From Vandiemenella viatica (Eukaryota; Arthropoda; Insecta; Orthoptera; Morabidae): 64,000 nt of DNA. The translations under genes were made by a program, and so were the position numbers. This document shows positions 10,107 to 21,934 of the stretch, one piece after another. The first letter of the stretch is position 1. Every line of letters starts with the position of its first letter. Location of the stretch: the NCBI GenBank assembly GCA_031002005.1, contig JARYHS010013631.1:66027832-66091831 (forward strand), read 5' to 3'. The notes under the pieces were generated by a model, which was not told where the DNA came from, ran no database searches, and saw only the letters and a program-made list of their open reading frames with translations.

Positions 10107-12798
10107 CTAAGAAATAAAATCTCCCCACACCCTTGTGCCTGACATCGAGTCATCTTTTCCCTTCCATGAACTACTTTTCATACCTACTACAATATCTTTC
10201 CATGCCTCATCGCCAGTATACGCCCTGTACACTCCCATTACCCTCCTCATCCTCCTCCTGTCTTGCAATGAATCCCATTCCAGCTCCTTTATCATATCTG
10301 TCACTGATTGCATTCTGCGATAATTTCCAGAAACAAATCTAGCAGCCCTTCTTTGCACCTTCTCCAACTCCTGTATTTGATACGAAAAATGTGGGTCCCA
10401 TACTACACTACCATATTCGAGCAATGGTCTGACCAAAGTTTTGTAACCCAATTCCTTTACTTCTCTCGTGCATCCCCTCATCACTCTCTCCAACAAGTGC
10501 AGGATTTTGGAACTTTTTCCTACCACCTGTCCAATGTGTCCTGCCTAGTTAAGCTTGTTATCAAATGTAATGCCAAGATATTTACATTTCAAGTCTTCAG
10601 CAAGCAATTCTTCCCCCACCTTATATTCATAATTAACCTTTTGTTTTTTATTTGTGTATCTAATTAGCTGACCCTTCTTTGTATTTATCTTCATCCCATG
10701 TTTACCAACCCAACTAGATATCCTGTCCAGATCACCCTGCAACTGTTTACAGTCCTATATCGTTTTGATCCTTTTATACAACATTGTGTCATCTGCAAAC
10801 AATCTAATTTCAGATAGTAAACAATCAACACAATTATTCATTAGAATAATTAATAGCAATGGTCCCAATACGCTACCCTGTGGCACTCCCATTTTTACTT
10901 CCACTTCCTTTGATACCGCATTTCCTACCTTAACTTTCTGTTTTCTACCTTTTAAAAATTCTTCTACCCAGCAAATCACTTTCTCATCCACTCAAATAGT
11001 TTTACCTTATTTACTACCATTTTGTGGCTTACTCTGTCAAACGCCTTTGAAACATCTAGTGCTACATATCAATTTGGCCTCCCTTGTCCATTTCATTTGA
11101 AATATCTTGCATATATCGCACCAACTGAGATTCGCGTGAATATCCTTGCCTGAACCCATGTTGTCTACTTGAAAACCACTTACGTTCCTCACATACATTT
11201 CTGATGTGGTTGCATATCAATCTTTCCATTAATTTACCTACCACTGAAGTCAAACTGATTTTCCTGTAATTTTCGACTCTATTTCTCACCCTTTTCTTTA
11301 TGTACCGGTTCTACTATCGCACTTTTCCAGTCTTGTGGTAAGCAGCAAGTGTCCAGACTGAATTTAAATAATATTTCAAGATAAAGTACAATGTCCCATC
11401 CGGCTATCTTTAAGATATCTGTAGTAATTTTATCTGCACCAGCCCCCTTATGTTTTTCCAGCTTGCTTATTTCCTTCATTATTTCATCAGGATGAATTTC
11501 AAATATTTTAGTATCTTCATTTCTAATTGTATTGTTAAGCTCGTTCTCCGAATTAGACCTTCTCGTTTCTGATTCATTGTCCCTAATGCTCTAACTAAAC
11601 CAGTTACTTAAAATCCCTGCCTTTTTCAAATCCTCAGTAACTACTTCTCCATCCATATCTATAAGCGTCTCAACACCCTCCCTTCCCCTTAGTTTCCTGA
11701 TATAGCCATAGAAATATCTAGATGCATCAGTCAGTGGTCCTCCTGCACTGACAATACTCTTCATAAACCCATCTTTGGCCACTTTCTTTCCTTGTTTAGT
11801 TGTTTCAAATGTTCGCTACTACCCTGCTGTCTCTTAACTCTGTTATATCCTCTTCGTACCAACCTCTTTAACCTCCTCACTTCCCTATTATGGTACACAG
11901 GTTCTCTACTTCTCTTTATTTTCTGCTTTGGAATGAATTTTTCTTCCCCCTTGAACTCTTCCCACCTTGACTCTACTGTACTTTGCTGAAACGTTCTCTG
12001 AAATATCTCTTCAAATTTGAAATCTGTGCCTTTTTATAATTGTACCTATTTCCCCCTTCAGTTTTGGCTGCTGGTTCACTGAATCCTCTAATATCCATCC
12101 TAACTGCGTCATAATCACTTATTCCTTCAGTTACTTGACACCCCACAAGGTTATCATCGGGCTTTATTAGGAATTTTGTCCCCTACTGTTTTGCTCTACC
12201 ACTTATGTAAATTCTGCTTCCCCTATTAAGGTATTTGCAAATATTTGTTCCCGCGTGTTATTAATCTTATTTCCTTCCCAGTTTACACCTGGTAAATTTA
12301 AATCCCCACCAATAATGACCATTCTATTCTCACCTCTGAAATCTGAGTATGAATTTAATTTCTCCCCAAGAGCCTCATCTTCATCTGTTATTCTTCCACT
12401 GCGGTAAGCAGCCAACACCCTAATTTTTTTCTTTTTTATTACCTCAGAAATCTACCCCAAGTAAATCATGGTCTTGATCTATGAACTAGTATGAATACTC
12501 CTCCACCAATTGCTCCTCTATCTCTGCGGTACATTCTGTAACCATCAGGAAAAACCTCACTGTCTAGTACGTCTTCTTTTAACCAACTCTCTACCCCAAT
12601 TATTACTTGTGGTTCGTGCATCTCTATTAAGTTTGCAAATTCAATTACTTTGTTCATTATACTTCTACAGTTTACCATTAACACCCTTACTACTGGCTTT
12701 ACATTTTCAGAATTTATCTCCTCTTTCCCACTTTTACCGCAGGCAGTTATTGTTTCAGCCATTTCATCTATTTCTTTAATATCTGTGACTTTCCCCAT
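10107..12798 (-). pseudogene. CR1 LINE ORF2: endonuclease plus reverse transcriptase, broken
   Basis: The pieces occur in order on the minus strand. At 12798-12466 is an endonuclease start with VLMVNCRS, VESWLKEDV and IGGGVFILVH. At 12418-12203 is the endonuclease centre with IIGGDLNLPG. At 11782-11591 is a linker. At 11479-11062 are RT fingers with KHKGAGADKI, KLMERLICNHI and RQHGFRQGYS. At 10991-10755 are GVPQGSVLGPLL and the catalytic LFADDTMLY. At 10742-10545 is the thumb with GMKINTKKGQL. At 10526-10107 is the C terminus with LGYKTLVRPLLEYGSVVWDP. The enzyme would nick target DNA and copy the element RNA at the break. At least five frame changes or stops separate these pieces, so the gene is dead although its motifs are intact. 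Confidence 0.9.
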
Positions 12799-12857
12799 CG
12801 CGAATCTGCAATCAGTATCACTTTGATAATCTATTTCTGTCCCTTCACCAGCAGCCC

Positions 12858-13960
12858 CTAACCTAAAAAAGGCACAGTCCTGACCCCATCATCACTGGAA
12901 ATGGGCTCCCTTACTGCTTTAGCTAACAACTCAGAAAGTACTCCCTTCCCCCTTCTATTTAGGTGTAGGCCATGCCTAGTGAAACCCCACCTACCAATGG
13001 TGTTCACAGGCACAACCCCCAACACAGAACTAATGCCTTTCCCAAGTAGCACTTCCGTTTCCACATTTACAAGCCTCACAGCATAGTTCAACTGTGGCCG
13101 GTCATGGCGTCTTAGGACCTGCATGGGCTCCACCCTGGTATGCTGTGCCTCCTTCACCACCTTCCTCAGGTCACTTTCTATACTATAACTCGGGTTTCTA
13201 TCAATACTATTCCCCGCCCCTCCCACTATCACTACTCTATAGTCCTTAGTGAAACTCCTACAAAGTGAACCTATATCCTCTATTACCTGACCTAATGTTG
13301 CACTAGGTTTGAAAAAACTTGTGACCTGGTAACCTTTACCTAACTGATCCTGCAGAAGAGGGCCTACACCTCTCCCATGGCTACTAACTAGCAACAGAAC
13401 CCATTTCTTCCCATTCTTGCCTTGCACGCCCTTATTCCTAACGGCCTGCTGCATCTTACCTACTCTACATGAGGCTCTTCTTCTCCTGACTCTGGCAACA
13501 GGTCAAACCTATTTTCCCCCACAATTACTGAAGTGTCTGGCTTCTTCATCCAGTTAACTATATTTCTCCTACGACCTGTTACCAGCTCCCAACCATCCTT
13601 CTGAACTTCCTCCAACCCATTATCTCTACTTTCAGCCTCTACAGCATGTTCCTCGACAAGCTCAGCCCCCACAGTCTGTGCCTGCGCAGTCTGAGCCTCC
13701 ATAGGCTCAGCCTCCACAGGGTGATCCTCCACAGGCTGAGACCCCACAGGCTGAGCCTCCACAGGACGAGCCTCAAGAACCCTGATCCTTTCACGCAACT
13801 CCCTGATCGTTTCGCCCATCACCCACTTCCTATCATCCCTAAGACAAAGTGAACAAAACCATGGAGAGCCTCATTTATTTCCCCCGTTTCCTCTTCCCCA
13901 CATGCCCAGTGAAACCACTTCTTACACCAACTACAACCCATTCCCTTCGCAACGTACCTA
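12858..13960 (-). pseudogene. CR1 LINE ORF1: finger, coiled coil and esterase-like domain
   Basis: Three parts are visible. Furthest upstream (about 13960-13830) is a Cys/His cluster, CSWCKKWFHWAC, like the PHD-type finger of CR1 ORF1. A one-base frame change follows. Next (13822-13460) is a helical start ELRERIRVLEARP and a low-complexity tract of Val-Glu-Ala-Gln type repeats. After a stop, 13454-12858 (198 codons) resembles SGNH esterases, with LLVSSHGRG, VVIVGGAGNSID and TRHGLHLNRRGKG as the three sequence blocks. In CR1 elements ORF1 binds nucleic acid or lipid and supports retrotransposition. The first block lacks the usual GDSH spelling, so catalysis is doubtful even apart from the breaks. 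Confidence 0.82.
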
Positions 13961-13970
13961 CGGCAGGCGC

Positions 13971-14725
13971 CAAAGTTTCCAGTCATGATTTTGCCAAAAA
14001 CTTTAAACGCCTTCTAAACAAACGTTCAAATTTTTTTGATAAAGTAGTCTAATAAAGTTTATACGATATTTTTAACGTTTTTTATTAAAAATTATAGGCG
14101 CTATACTCTACTAAACTGTTGAATTTTATATATATATATATATATTAAATTGAAGCTTCATGAATAATAACTAGGTAATAAAACTCCTTAAGAACCAATG
14201 AACTTAAGCTTATGAATTTCGGAACGAACTTATGATGAAGAGCCGATACTATTTAGTGCTAATGTGGATATCAACTAATTAGTTACTTATGAAAGTTTTT
14301 ATTTTTATAAAATAAGGCTAGGAAGTTTCTATTTTAGTGTATTAGATCGCAATTAATCACAATTATATTTCACACAAAACAGGTTAATTACTAGAACGTA
14401 CTTTTTTGTTGTTGTAAACTCGATTGCGATATCGATAGTGGAACTCAAAATATCGATATTGTATTAACCTATTGTAAACAACTGGATGCTATATATGAAT
14501 ACTTATGTTTATTATTTATGATTTCTAGTTGTTTTATTACTATTCCAGAACTAATTAATTAACAAACTGTGTTATTTTAAACCGAATAGTCTTAATATAG
14601 AACGAAACAAAAACCTTAACAATCGAATTTCGAACTAGTGATTTTGACGGTATATAAGAAATTGAACACTGTAGAATAACTTAACCACTATGTTTACCTA
14701 TGCTACAGTATTAAAATTATTCTAA
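13971..14725. other. Unassigned AT-rich DNA with a TA microsatellite
   Basis: Nothing recognisable apart from an alternating TA run around 14127-14145. Confidence 0.5.
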
Positions 14726-14820
14726 CTACCAAGCTTATGCTAAACTATCAAGCTTATGCTAAACTATCAAGCTTATGCTAAACTACCAAGCTTATGCTAA
14801 ACTATCAAGCTTATGCTAAA
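14726..14820. repeat. 19-bp tandem repeat, five copies
   Basis: Five units of CTAyCAAGCTTATGCTAAA lie head to tail with no spacing. They vary only at the fourth base (C or T). The array fills 95 bp exactly and is a young minisatellite, since the units are nearly identical. Confidence 0.97.
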
Positions 14821-15128
14821 TTTAATTAAGTGAAACGTGCAATAACTAGCAAAGAGACCTTAGCAACAATGACGCGAACTTTAAAAAACTGTTATTTATG
14901 GAGCAATCTTAGATAATTAGTCTCGCTAATAATAATCGTAAGAGTTTAGATGATATTTAAAGTTTTTAAAGTAATTAAGTCTACACAGACTTAGCTGATG
15001 ATGCAAAATCAATGTTTTGTGAGCAGCTGTCAACACACCCAGTCAAATGATAGCACAACCAGAGAAGAGATTTCATAAAGAGACAAATAAAACTAGATAA
15101 AAAAATGATTCAAGTCCTTCTATATTTG
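14821..15128. other. Unassigned AT-rich DNA
   Basis: No feature recognised. Confidence 0.5.
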
Positions 15129-15320
15129 CGGCTTTACGCTTCATCGACGTCAAGGTTATTACAGGCGGTATAGGACTGGACGCAACAAAACGGAAGGAAA
15201 TATCCCAGCATTAGCCTGGAGTGATATCGAGAGAACCGAAAACTGGTTGGCCAGATGAGGATTCGTACCTGTGCCTCCCATACAGGCCCAGATCGTTACC
15301 ACTAAATCACCACGCTCAAT
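15129..15320 (-). repeat. tRNA-derived SINE, degraded copy
   Basis: The reverse strand shows the same family as 8683-8898. A GGTGATTTAGTGGTAACGAT head is followed by GGTACGAATCC in the box B place, and then degraded forms of the body markers. It has drifted strongly, so it is an older insertion. Confidence 0.75.
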
Positions 15321-15366
15321 TAATTATTCCACGTGGATGTTTAGGACGAATAAATGTGGTCAGTCT

Positions 15367-15390
15367 AAAAAAAAAAAAAAAAAAAAAAAA
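15367..15390 (+). repeat. Poly-A tract of 24
   Basis: Uninterrupted A24 about 45 bases from the head of the neighbouring SINE. It has no clear parent element. Confidence 0.9.
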
Positions 15391-15615
15391 TTGGGAAATA
15401 AACGCAAAACATTCATATATTGGCTCGCTAGAGTAAAAGTGAAGAATAAAAAACTTCTGATTAAGAAAGAATAAGTTCAGATTAACAACACATATCAAAG
15501 AAACGTCGATGAATTGAACAGTTTCCAAGAGACGGTAAAGAACCTTGCGCAGAAAGAATTTAAAATACCGTAAAATAATGAAAAATGTCCGGTAAAAATT
15601 AGAAAAAAAATTGAT

Positions 15616-15840
15616 TGAGTTAATTTAGAAGTAGGTGGGTGGTAATATACAAGCCTTACATTAGCGGGACGTGGGTTCAAATCCCTGTTCTGCCATCCTG
15701 ATTTCGGTTTTGCATAATTTCCTGTAATCTCCCCAATCAATGCCTTTACAATTTCTCAAAATGCGATGGTCAAATTCCTTCCCGTTCCTTTCTCCCAGTA
15801 TTTTCCTGCATCTAATGACCTTGACGTAGAAAAACGTAAA
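15616..15840 (+). repeat. tRNA-derived SINE, degraded copy
   Basis: Same family as 8683-8898, plus orientation. Box B is GGTTCAAATCC near 15672-15682. The body keeps TTCCTTCCCGTTCC and CATCTAATGACCTTGACGT. Box A is largely lost. Confidence 0.78.
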
Positions 15841-17534
15841 ACCATAAACTAAAACCAAAAAAGTTTGTATTTCCATATTTGGCGAATTTAGAAAATTTTA
15901 TGTCGAAATGTGAAACGTGTATTTTTTAAGTAAGAGATTCGGAGGATACATTGGCTAGGTGTCTACGAATTAGCCCATAAAACTCTACTCACGATTTTCT
16001 GTACGCCGAACTATATACTTGCTCACATCCAGTATTGATATACTTGTCTACTTTGTTATCTGCACTGATATTACTATGCAATTTGAATGAGGAGTGGTCT
16101 TTAGGACAATGTTTTATGACTACTGCGGTGACTGAGTATCTTTTTTTATTTTTTTAAATAACAAGTAGTCATAGGGTAGTTTTGGAATTTATTCATATCT
16201 TTAATCGGTGAAACACAGTTTTTTTCTCTCGTATAATTCAATATTTCTAATTAGACACCCACTTCTCCACAGATTTCCGTAATTTTCAGTAAGTCAGCTG
16301 ACTCTTAAATAAATGTACCTTTAATTTCTTCTCTCAACTTTCCCATGAATGTATTATTTGGTAACGTTAAAACTAGTATCTTTTAGCTTGGTGATGCTAT
16401 AATGAATGCTGGAGATATTTTAGTGAATAAAAAGTTCGGGTTTATCGTGAAGCGTCATGTGTACTGACTGCTGAATCAGCTGATAACGTTCACACTCGAG
16501 TGGCCGGACGTTCGTACACTTCAATTGAAGATAAAACGCAACTACGTCTGATCATTCTGGGAATTTGGAATAGATCAGAAGGTCGGTATGCGACATTAAG
16601 CAATCATGTGTCGAAATGTTTAGGTAGTCACGCCTTTCATTAGAACACTCTTAACGAAAACTGTTACTCTTGTAATACATCTTCATTCACTCTGACTATT
16701 AATATCAGCAGAGATGTACAATCGAAACGATGAATTCTTCATAATATAGACAAGTGTAGACTACGTCAGTGAACTGCAAAACGAATTTGATTTTTAGCAG
16801 CAGAAAATTCACATAAAAAATGATACATTGATGTGGTATTAATAGAGTGAACAATACAGAAAGTAATAATCACAGCTAGCGTGTGGGAAAATAATAACAT
16901 ATTATCGATTTGCGTTACTGTTTCGCAAATAGAGCAGGAAGGATCACAACGCACATCTTTATCAAAAATTAGTTTTACGATGAATAATTGCCTAAGTAAA
17001 GATCGACGTGAAGTAAAAATAATAAGAAGAATTGTATGAAATGTAGTTTATCTTTGTGCTGATGTGTTCTAAAAAAATATTATGTTGATACAAATACCGT
17101 GCATTAGTTTTGAGACACTATTAATACAGGTTAAAATGTAAACTTATTGCTTACAGAATAAGTTTATACCTCAACGGTTTCACTGTGTGTGTTAGTGAGT
17201 GAATTCGTTTACAAAACTAACAGTGTGTAATTTTTTGTCAATCTCATAACTGCCCAGCAGCAATAGGAATTAAAAAGTTTTGCTGTACCAATATCTTTTA
17301 TCGTGTGAGGAGTGATTTAACCATTTTTCGCGCAGATAATTTATTTGATGGTTTTCTTCATTGTTGTAGGTAACGTGAAAGGCTTTGTTTATCCAGTTTA
17401 CTAATGCTGCCAATCTTATCATTATATTTCTTTAAGTAAGTCTTAATAGCTGTGACGTCTTTGACATGAGTATAATTTTATTGTCTGTGGTGCAACTACA
17501 CAGAACATTCAAAGTTACAGGTAAATAGCAGTTT
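15841..17534. other. Unassigned AT-rich DNA
   Basis: No coding region, SINE or paired terminal repeats recognised. Confidence 0.5.
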
Positions 17535-17542
17535 ATTACACC

Positions 17543-19298
17543 CATGGAGGAAGGAATAATATGGAGACGACGCAAGAGACCTTTACCACGCATGGGAGTG
17601 AAGCAGGCTGGCGGAGGAGTGGGGGGGCATGGCCGGAGTGGTGGGGGCTTGACCGCTTCCCAACAAACACGGGGAATATGTACAAACACCTCAAGGGGAC
17701 TCTAGGATAAACGTGACGCCGCAATCTGGTGATGGATTATTATGTAACTCGATGAGACAAATAAAAAATGAAGAATAAAATTTTTTGATATCCTGCTTAG
17801 TTTTCGAGATATTCTGTCTCAAATGTGAAATGGTTTTGGTTGAAATTCAGAAGAAAAAATTATTCAAAGTCAAATTTTATGATGAATTTTTATTTAAAAA
17901 GACGAGACAAATAAAAAATAAAGAGTAAAATTTTTCGATATTTCACCTAGTTCTCGAGATATACTGTCTCAAAAGTGAGGTGTCTTGAGTTGAAATGCAG
18001 AAGAAAAATTTCGCAAAAGTCAAATTTAATGATGGATTCTTATGTAACACGACGAAAAAACTCGATAATAAGGAATAAATGTTTTCGATATCTTGCTTAG
18101 TTTGGGGGATATACAACATCCAAATTGAGGGGTTTAGGTTTGGATGCAGGCTGGACCAAAAATTAATTCTGTCAAAGCCACAATGATTACATGGTTGACA
18201 TGCAGAATGGATATTTCAGTTTTATTACTACCACTTGTGGTTAGTCTGAAATGTGTCCTAGACCAGAAAAAAAGTAAGAGGACCCACTCTAGGGATGAGC
18301 AACCCAGACATTTTGTAGGCTGGTACCAGAAATAAAATGTTTATTCAGTCACCTTAATGAACATTCTCTTGATCAAGATGTGTTGTCTAATTTCACAGCC
18401 CTACTTATTAGGACAATTGTAAAAAAATTATCTCTCAGTTAGATTTAGATACGGGGGGGGGGGGGGAGAATGTTGTACAAAAAAAAAGAGACTAAATTAG
18501 AAACACATTCCCCAAATTGATTTTGTTCAAAGGCCAATAACTTCTTTATTTATGAAGCCCATTTTTATTTCTGCATGAACCTGTTTCGACATAAATAGAT
18601 GAGAAAGATTTCAAAATCGGTAAAAATAGGTATAGACGTATTTACAAACAGAAACAAGTCTTATATGAAGCTTTAAAAATAACCTAAGTCAATGGCCTGA
18701 AATAGCTATTTAAAAAATTAATAAAACTCACAGCTTCTCACATAACAGTTAATTTCATCATCCATTGTCAGTATAATCAGCAACGTGACGAAAGAAATCG
18801 TAATAGTAAATTCACTGAATCGCGAAGTAAAACACGCCCCTTTAAATCTCATTTTAAACACTCGTTAAAAAATAATGCTAGTCTATTATGTGCAAAATAG
18901 CAAGTTTGCTGATTTTCTACACTACACCAAGAAAAATTTGAGAACAAAGTCATCCCATTGAGAGCTATGACTAAATATTTATAGACGTGCTGCAAAGTTT
19001 GCGGTGTCTACCGCTCACTTCAACAACGATAATTACAATTCAACTTACTTATGAAATGATATTCCAGGTTCTTTCCTGTCTGGCCTATTTGTGCAACCGT
19101 ACGCAACACAAGCTGGCATTTTTAAACACTTATACACAATACTAAATGAAATAATCACTGCATCTACCACAATGTGAACACCTTAATTGTTGGGAAGCGC
19201 CATATGGTCGCTGCCGGTGCTGCCACCATGCGGGAGAGTTTAGTGCTTGCTTCACCGATTTAACGTCACTTCTCCTCCATATAATTCCTTCCTCCATG
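17543..19298. mobile_element. Non-autonomous DNA transposon with perfect 8-bp TSD
   Basis: The 1756-bp element is bounded by an exact 8-bp direct repeat, ATTACACC, at 17535-17542 and 19299-19306. Its ends are inverted: CATGGAGGAAGGAAT and then ATATGGAG on both sides, with one mismatch in the outer 24 bases. Patchy similarity continues for about 120 bases (GTGAAGCA, GCATGG and CGCTTCCCAACA occur in both arms). An 8-bp duplication suggests hAT, but the CATGG terminus is unlike the usual CAG-type hAT end, and long patchy arms are also seen in other superfamilies. There is no transposase. The interior holds a tandem repeat at 17731-18140 and a G run near 18453-18466. Confidence 0.88.
17731..18140. 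repeat. About 150-bp degenerate tandem repeat inside a transposon
   Basis: Three successive units start at about 17731, 17880 and 18031. Each opens with a form of GATGGATTATTATGTAACTCGAYGAGACAAAT-like sequence (written here as a consensus of the three) and continues through a TTTTCGAGATATaCTGTCTC-like segment. Related sequence recurs near 50070-50250 and 50935-51450, so the unit is part of a dispersed family. Confidence 0.75.
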
Positions 19299-19306
19299 AT
19301 TACACC

Positions 19307-20240
19307 TTGTTGCGCCATAATTATATGCGGGCGTGTGTTGTTACTGTGGATGTATTAGTCCACCACAAGAAACTCGCGGAGAACTATTATCTGATGTGAT
19401 TTTCCGTTGCCTTCCCCGGTCTGTGATTGTTCGAGAGTGCTACTATTTGTGTAGATGACTGTGATGGATCTGTGTGTTCACTGTTGTGTGTTGTTTGAAA
19501 TGTGGGCGCGAGATAAAATACTGGAGGGAGTGAAACTCAGTACGGGTCTATTCAGGCTTATTCTTCCAAACGGCAGAGGAATTACCAACAACGGTATCGT
19601 GTCCTTGCTCCATACTTATTGTGAAGGGTCTCAGATTTATAGCATGAATTTTGTGCAAATTCTTCTACAAACTGACAAGTGTCAGATGGTAAAAATTTCT
19701 TCTACTGCAGGGGTTCGAACCATTTTATCCGGTGGCGAGCTTTGAAACACCAACAAGATATTGCCATGGCTTCAGGTTTGTGGTAGTCTAAAATATCAAA
19801 TCATAATATAATCTGAATGACCTTCGTAGAAGCTGCAATTCATTTGAAGAAGGGGAACTTGACAGTAATCTCTCTGATTACTTCCACACTAATTATACCT
19901 GAAAACAACGTATTCCTAAACCAAAAAAATCAAAATATGAAAGTTTGTTTCTTATAACCATCAGTTTTCCTCGTGCTTCCTTGTATCTGAAATTTTTTTT
20001 TAGATTGCATTAAAAATTTATTATTTTCTTACTATAGCGCACAAACTGAAAGTTTTTCGTAATATCCGAGCTCAGTTATTCATTCTTCGAGAGTTGGTTT
20101 ATATGTTTAGAGGTGTATGAAAGTTGAAACTCAGTGTTTAAGTTATAGAAGGACAGCGACAGAAAGTCAGGTCCAATTTCCGTATGAGAAGAACGAGTAG
20201 CCGTCACCAGATAGTTTCTCTGCATACGCTACCCTCTGGA
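19307..20240. other. Unassigned DNA
   Basis: A 96-codon open frame at 19455-19745 has no family motif, no signal peptide and no recognisable splice context. I do not call it a gene. Confidence 0.5.
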
Positions 20241-20364
20241 GAGGTGTGTAGAGTCCGACGGAAGGTTCGGCTTCGGCTTCGGCCCCTTCGGCCAAAAAAA
20301 GCACCTTCGGCCAAACATTCGGCTTCGGCCAAACATTCGGCTTCGGCCAAATTCAGCCGAATGT

Positions 20365-21809
20365 TTGGCCGAAGTTTTTACATCCAGCCGCGAAAATGAA
20401 CCAACTTTCGAATACCGTCAACGTAGCGCGGCAACAGACGATAGCAAAGATAAAGAACCATTTGGAAAACATCATAAAAATCAGTGGGAAATCTGTTATG
20501 AAGCCAGTGTTAAATACCAAAGCTTGATTAATTATTTTTTTAAGTCAGAGATCTTGTATGCGCCCCAAGATCTTAAAAACGAAGTTTAACAGCCTACTTT
20601 ACGCGATATCGTAGAAAAAAAGTAGTGCCACCATGGTCTGATAATCATCCGATTTCTTTGCGGATTAATATATTGCGTATGGACCTGGTCGTCGTAACAT
20701 GTTTCCGTACAACCTCCTTGAAAGAGAAGCACTTCCCAGACTTACTTTTACTGATACTCAAACTTAACCCAAGTATAGACAAAAGAGAGTGAAATATTTT
20801 AGAAAGGCACGTACGAAAAAAGTAAACAGTAAAGTTGCATTGTTTTTAGTAAAGGCTGAATGGATCAGTTTTGCCCACGAACATATGAAGTGATCAAGCA
20901 AACACGTTTTTGAGTGTCACGGCACATGGTATTTCCAAGGTTCCAAAAGAAAAAATCAAACTAGCTGTTAGTGTGTTGGAAGAAGATCATATAGGGCAAT
21001 ATATTGCACAAAAAATCACTGAAAACTGTTACCAAATACAATAAAAAGAGAAAATATCCATAGGGATACCGGTATACGTAATAATGCTACAAATATGAAT
21101 ACAACCATGTGCTGTGGAAACTTCGTTTTATTGGTTGTGCTACTCACACTCTACAGCTCATGATTCACGATGTAATTTTTTTAAAAAAATATTGCTATAA
21201 TTGCAATAGTAAAAAAGTATCGTAAAACGTAAGAAGAGTGAACAAGCCACTCGATATCTTAATTAATAGACAGAAAAATGCACTACGAGTGCGGCTCTGG
21301 TTCTCCCTGCACAACATCCAACCTGAAGATGGCGGCAGAGTCAGCTGCCGAAGCTCGTTATCGCATTTCAATAACATACGGCGGAAAACCCGTGAAGACT
21401 ACATTTCAAATCTGTATATGCTAGAACGTGGTGGAATAGAAATTCCAACTGCAGAAGAATGGATACAAATGAACAATTTCATAACTGTGCTGAAGTGTAT
21501 TTATCAAGCAGCAACTGATATACCTAGCGATTCATCAACCAGTATCTTTAATTATATCATTGATTGACATCTTAAACTCAAAACTTGCTAAGAAGGATAC
21601 TGCTCAAAAGCCGCTTGTGTGGGTCTGTTAACAGAAGTTCTGCTTTCGCAGGAAAAACCTTACGGTTGTTGAATGCCGCTCTAATCGATCCACGGTTTAA
21701 AATTAAGTATTTGACTAGCGACGAAATTGTAAATACGAAGACTGAAGTTTTGGCATTTCTACGTCAAAACTGTGCACTGACAATAACAAATAAAACGGGT
21801 CATTTGTAG
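20365..21809 (+). pseudogene. hAT transposase fragments
   Basis: Disconnected open stretches in the same orientation. 20365-20589 has EICYEASVKYQSLINYFFKS. 21238-21567 has EIPTAEEWIQMNNF and FITVLKCIYQAATDIPSDSS. 21585-21809 has NAALIDPRFKIKYL, a segment like the conserved IDPRFK region of hAT transposases. Stops and frame changes separate them, and the C-terminal dimerisation region is missing, displaced by the mariner-type relic. Assignment as hAT agrees with the flanking 8-bp duplication and inverted repeats. Confidence 0.68.
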
Positions 21810-21934
21810 CGATTAAATCTTATTTTATTAGTGCCGATAATTTTTTGTTTTGCTTATATTTAGAACATTTTTAATTAATCTGTATACGTGAAACTACTTT
21901 AATTAAAAAAAGTATTGATCCGGTTTTAATAGAT

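Larger units (their letters stand above)
9915..13970 (-). mobile_element. CR1-clade LINE, near full length
   Basis: A non-LTR retrotransposon of about 4 kb read right to left: ORF1 (roughly 13960 to 12858), ORF2 with endonuclease and reverse transcriptase (12798 to 10107), then a 3' UTR ending near 9915 in an A/T-rich tail. The combination of an ORF1 with a C-rich finger and an SGNH-esterase-like domain plus an apurinic-type endonuclease and RT is characteristic of the CR1 clade. Several frameshifts and stops make it inactive. Related pieces are a 122-bp internal fragment at 53431-53552 (three differences) and a 3'-end fragment at 49817-49885. Confidence 0.88.

Noticed and set aside
14726..14820. 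CRISPR-like array
   Set aside because: Units are contiguous with no spacers, and the genome is eukaryotic.
19455..19745. 96-codon open frame as a possible host gene
   Set aside because: No domain, splice or homology signal; expected by chance in this length of DNA.
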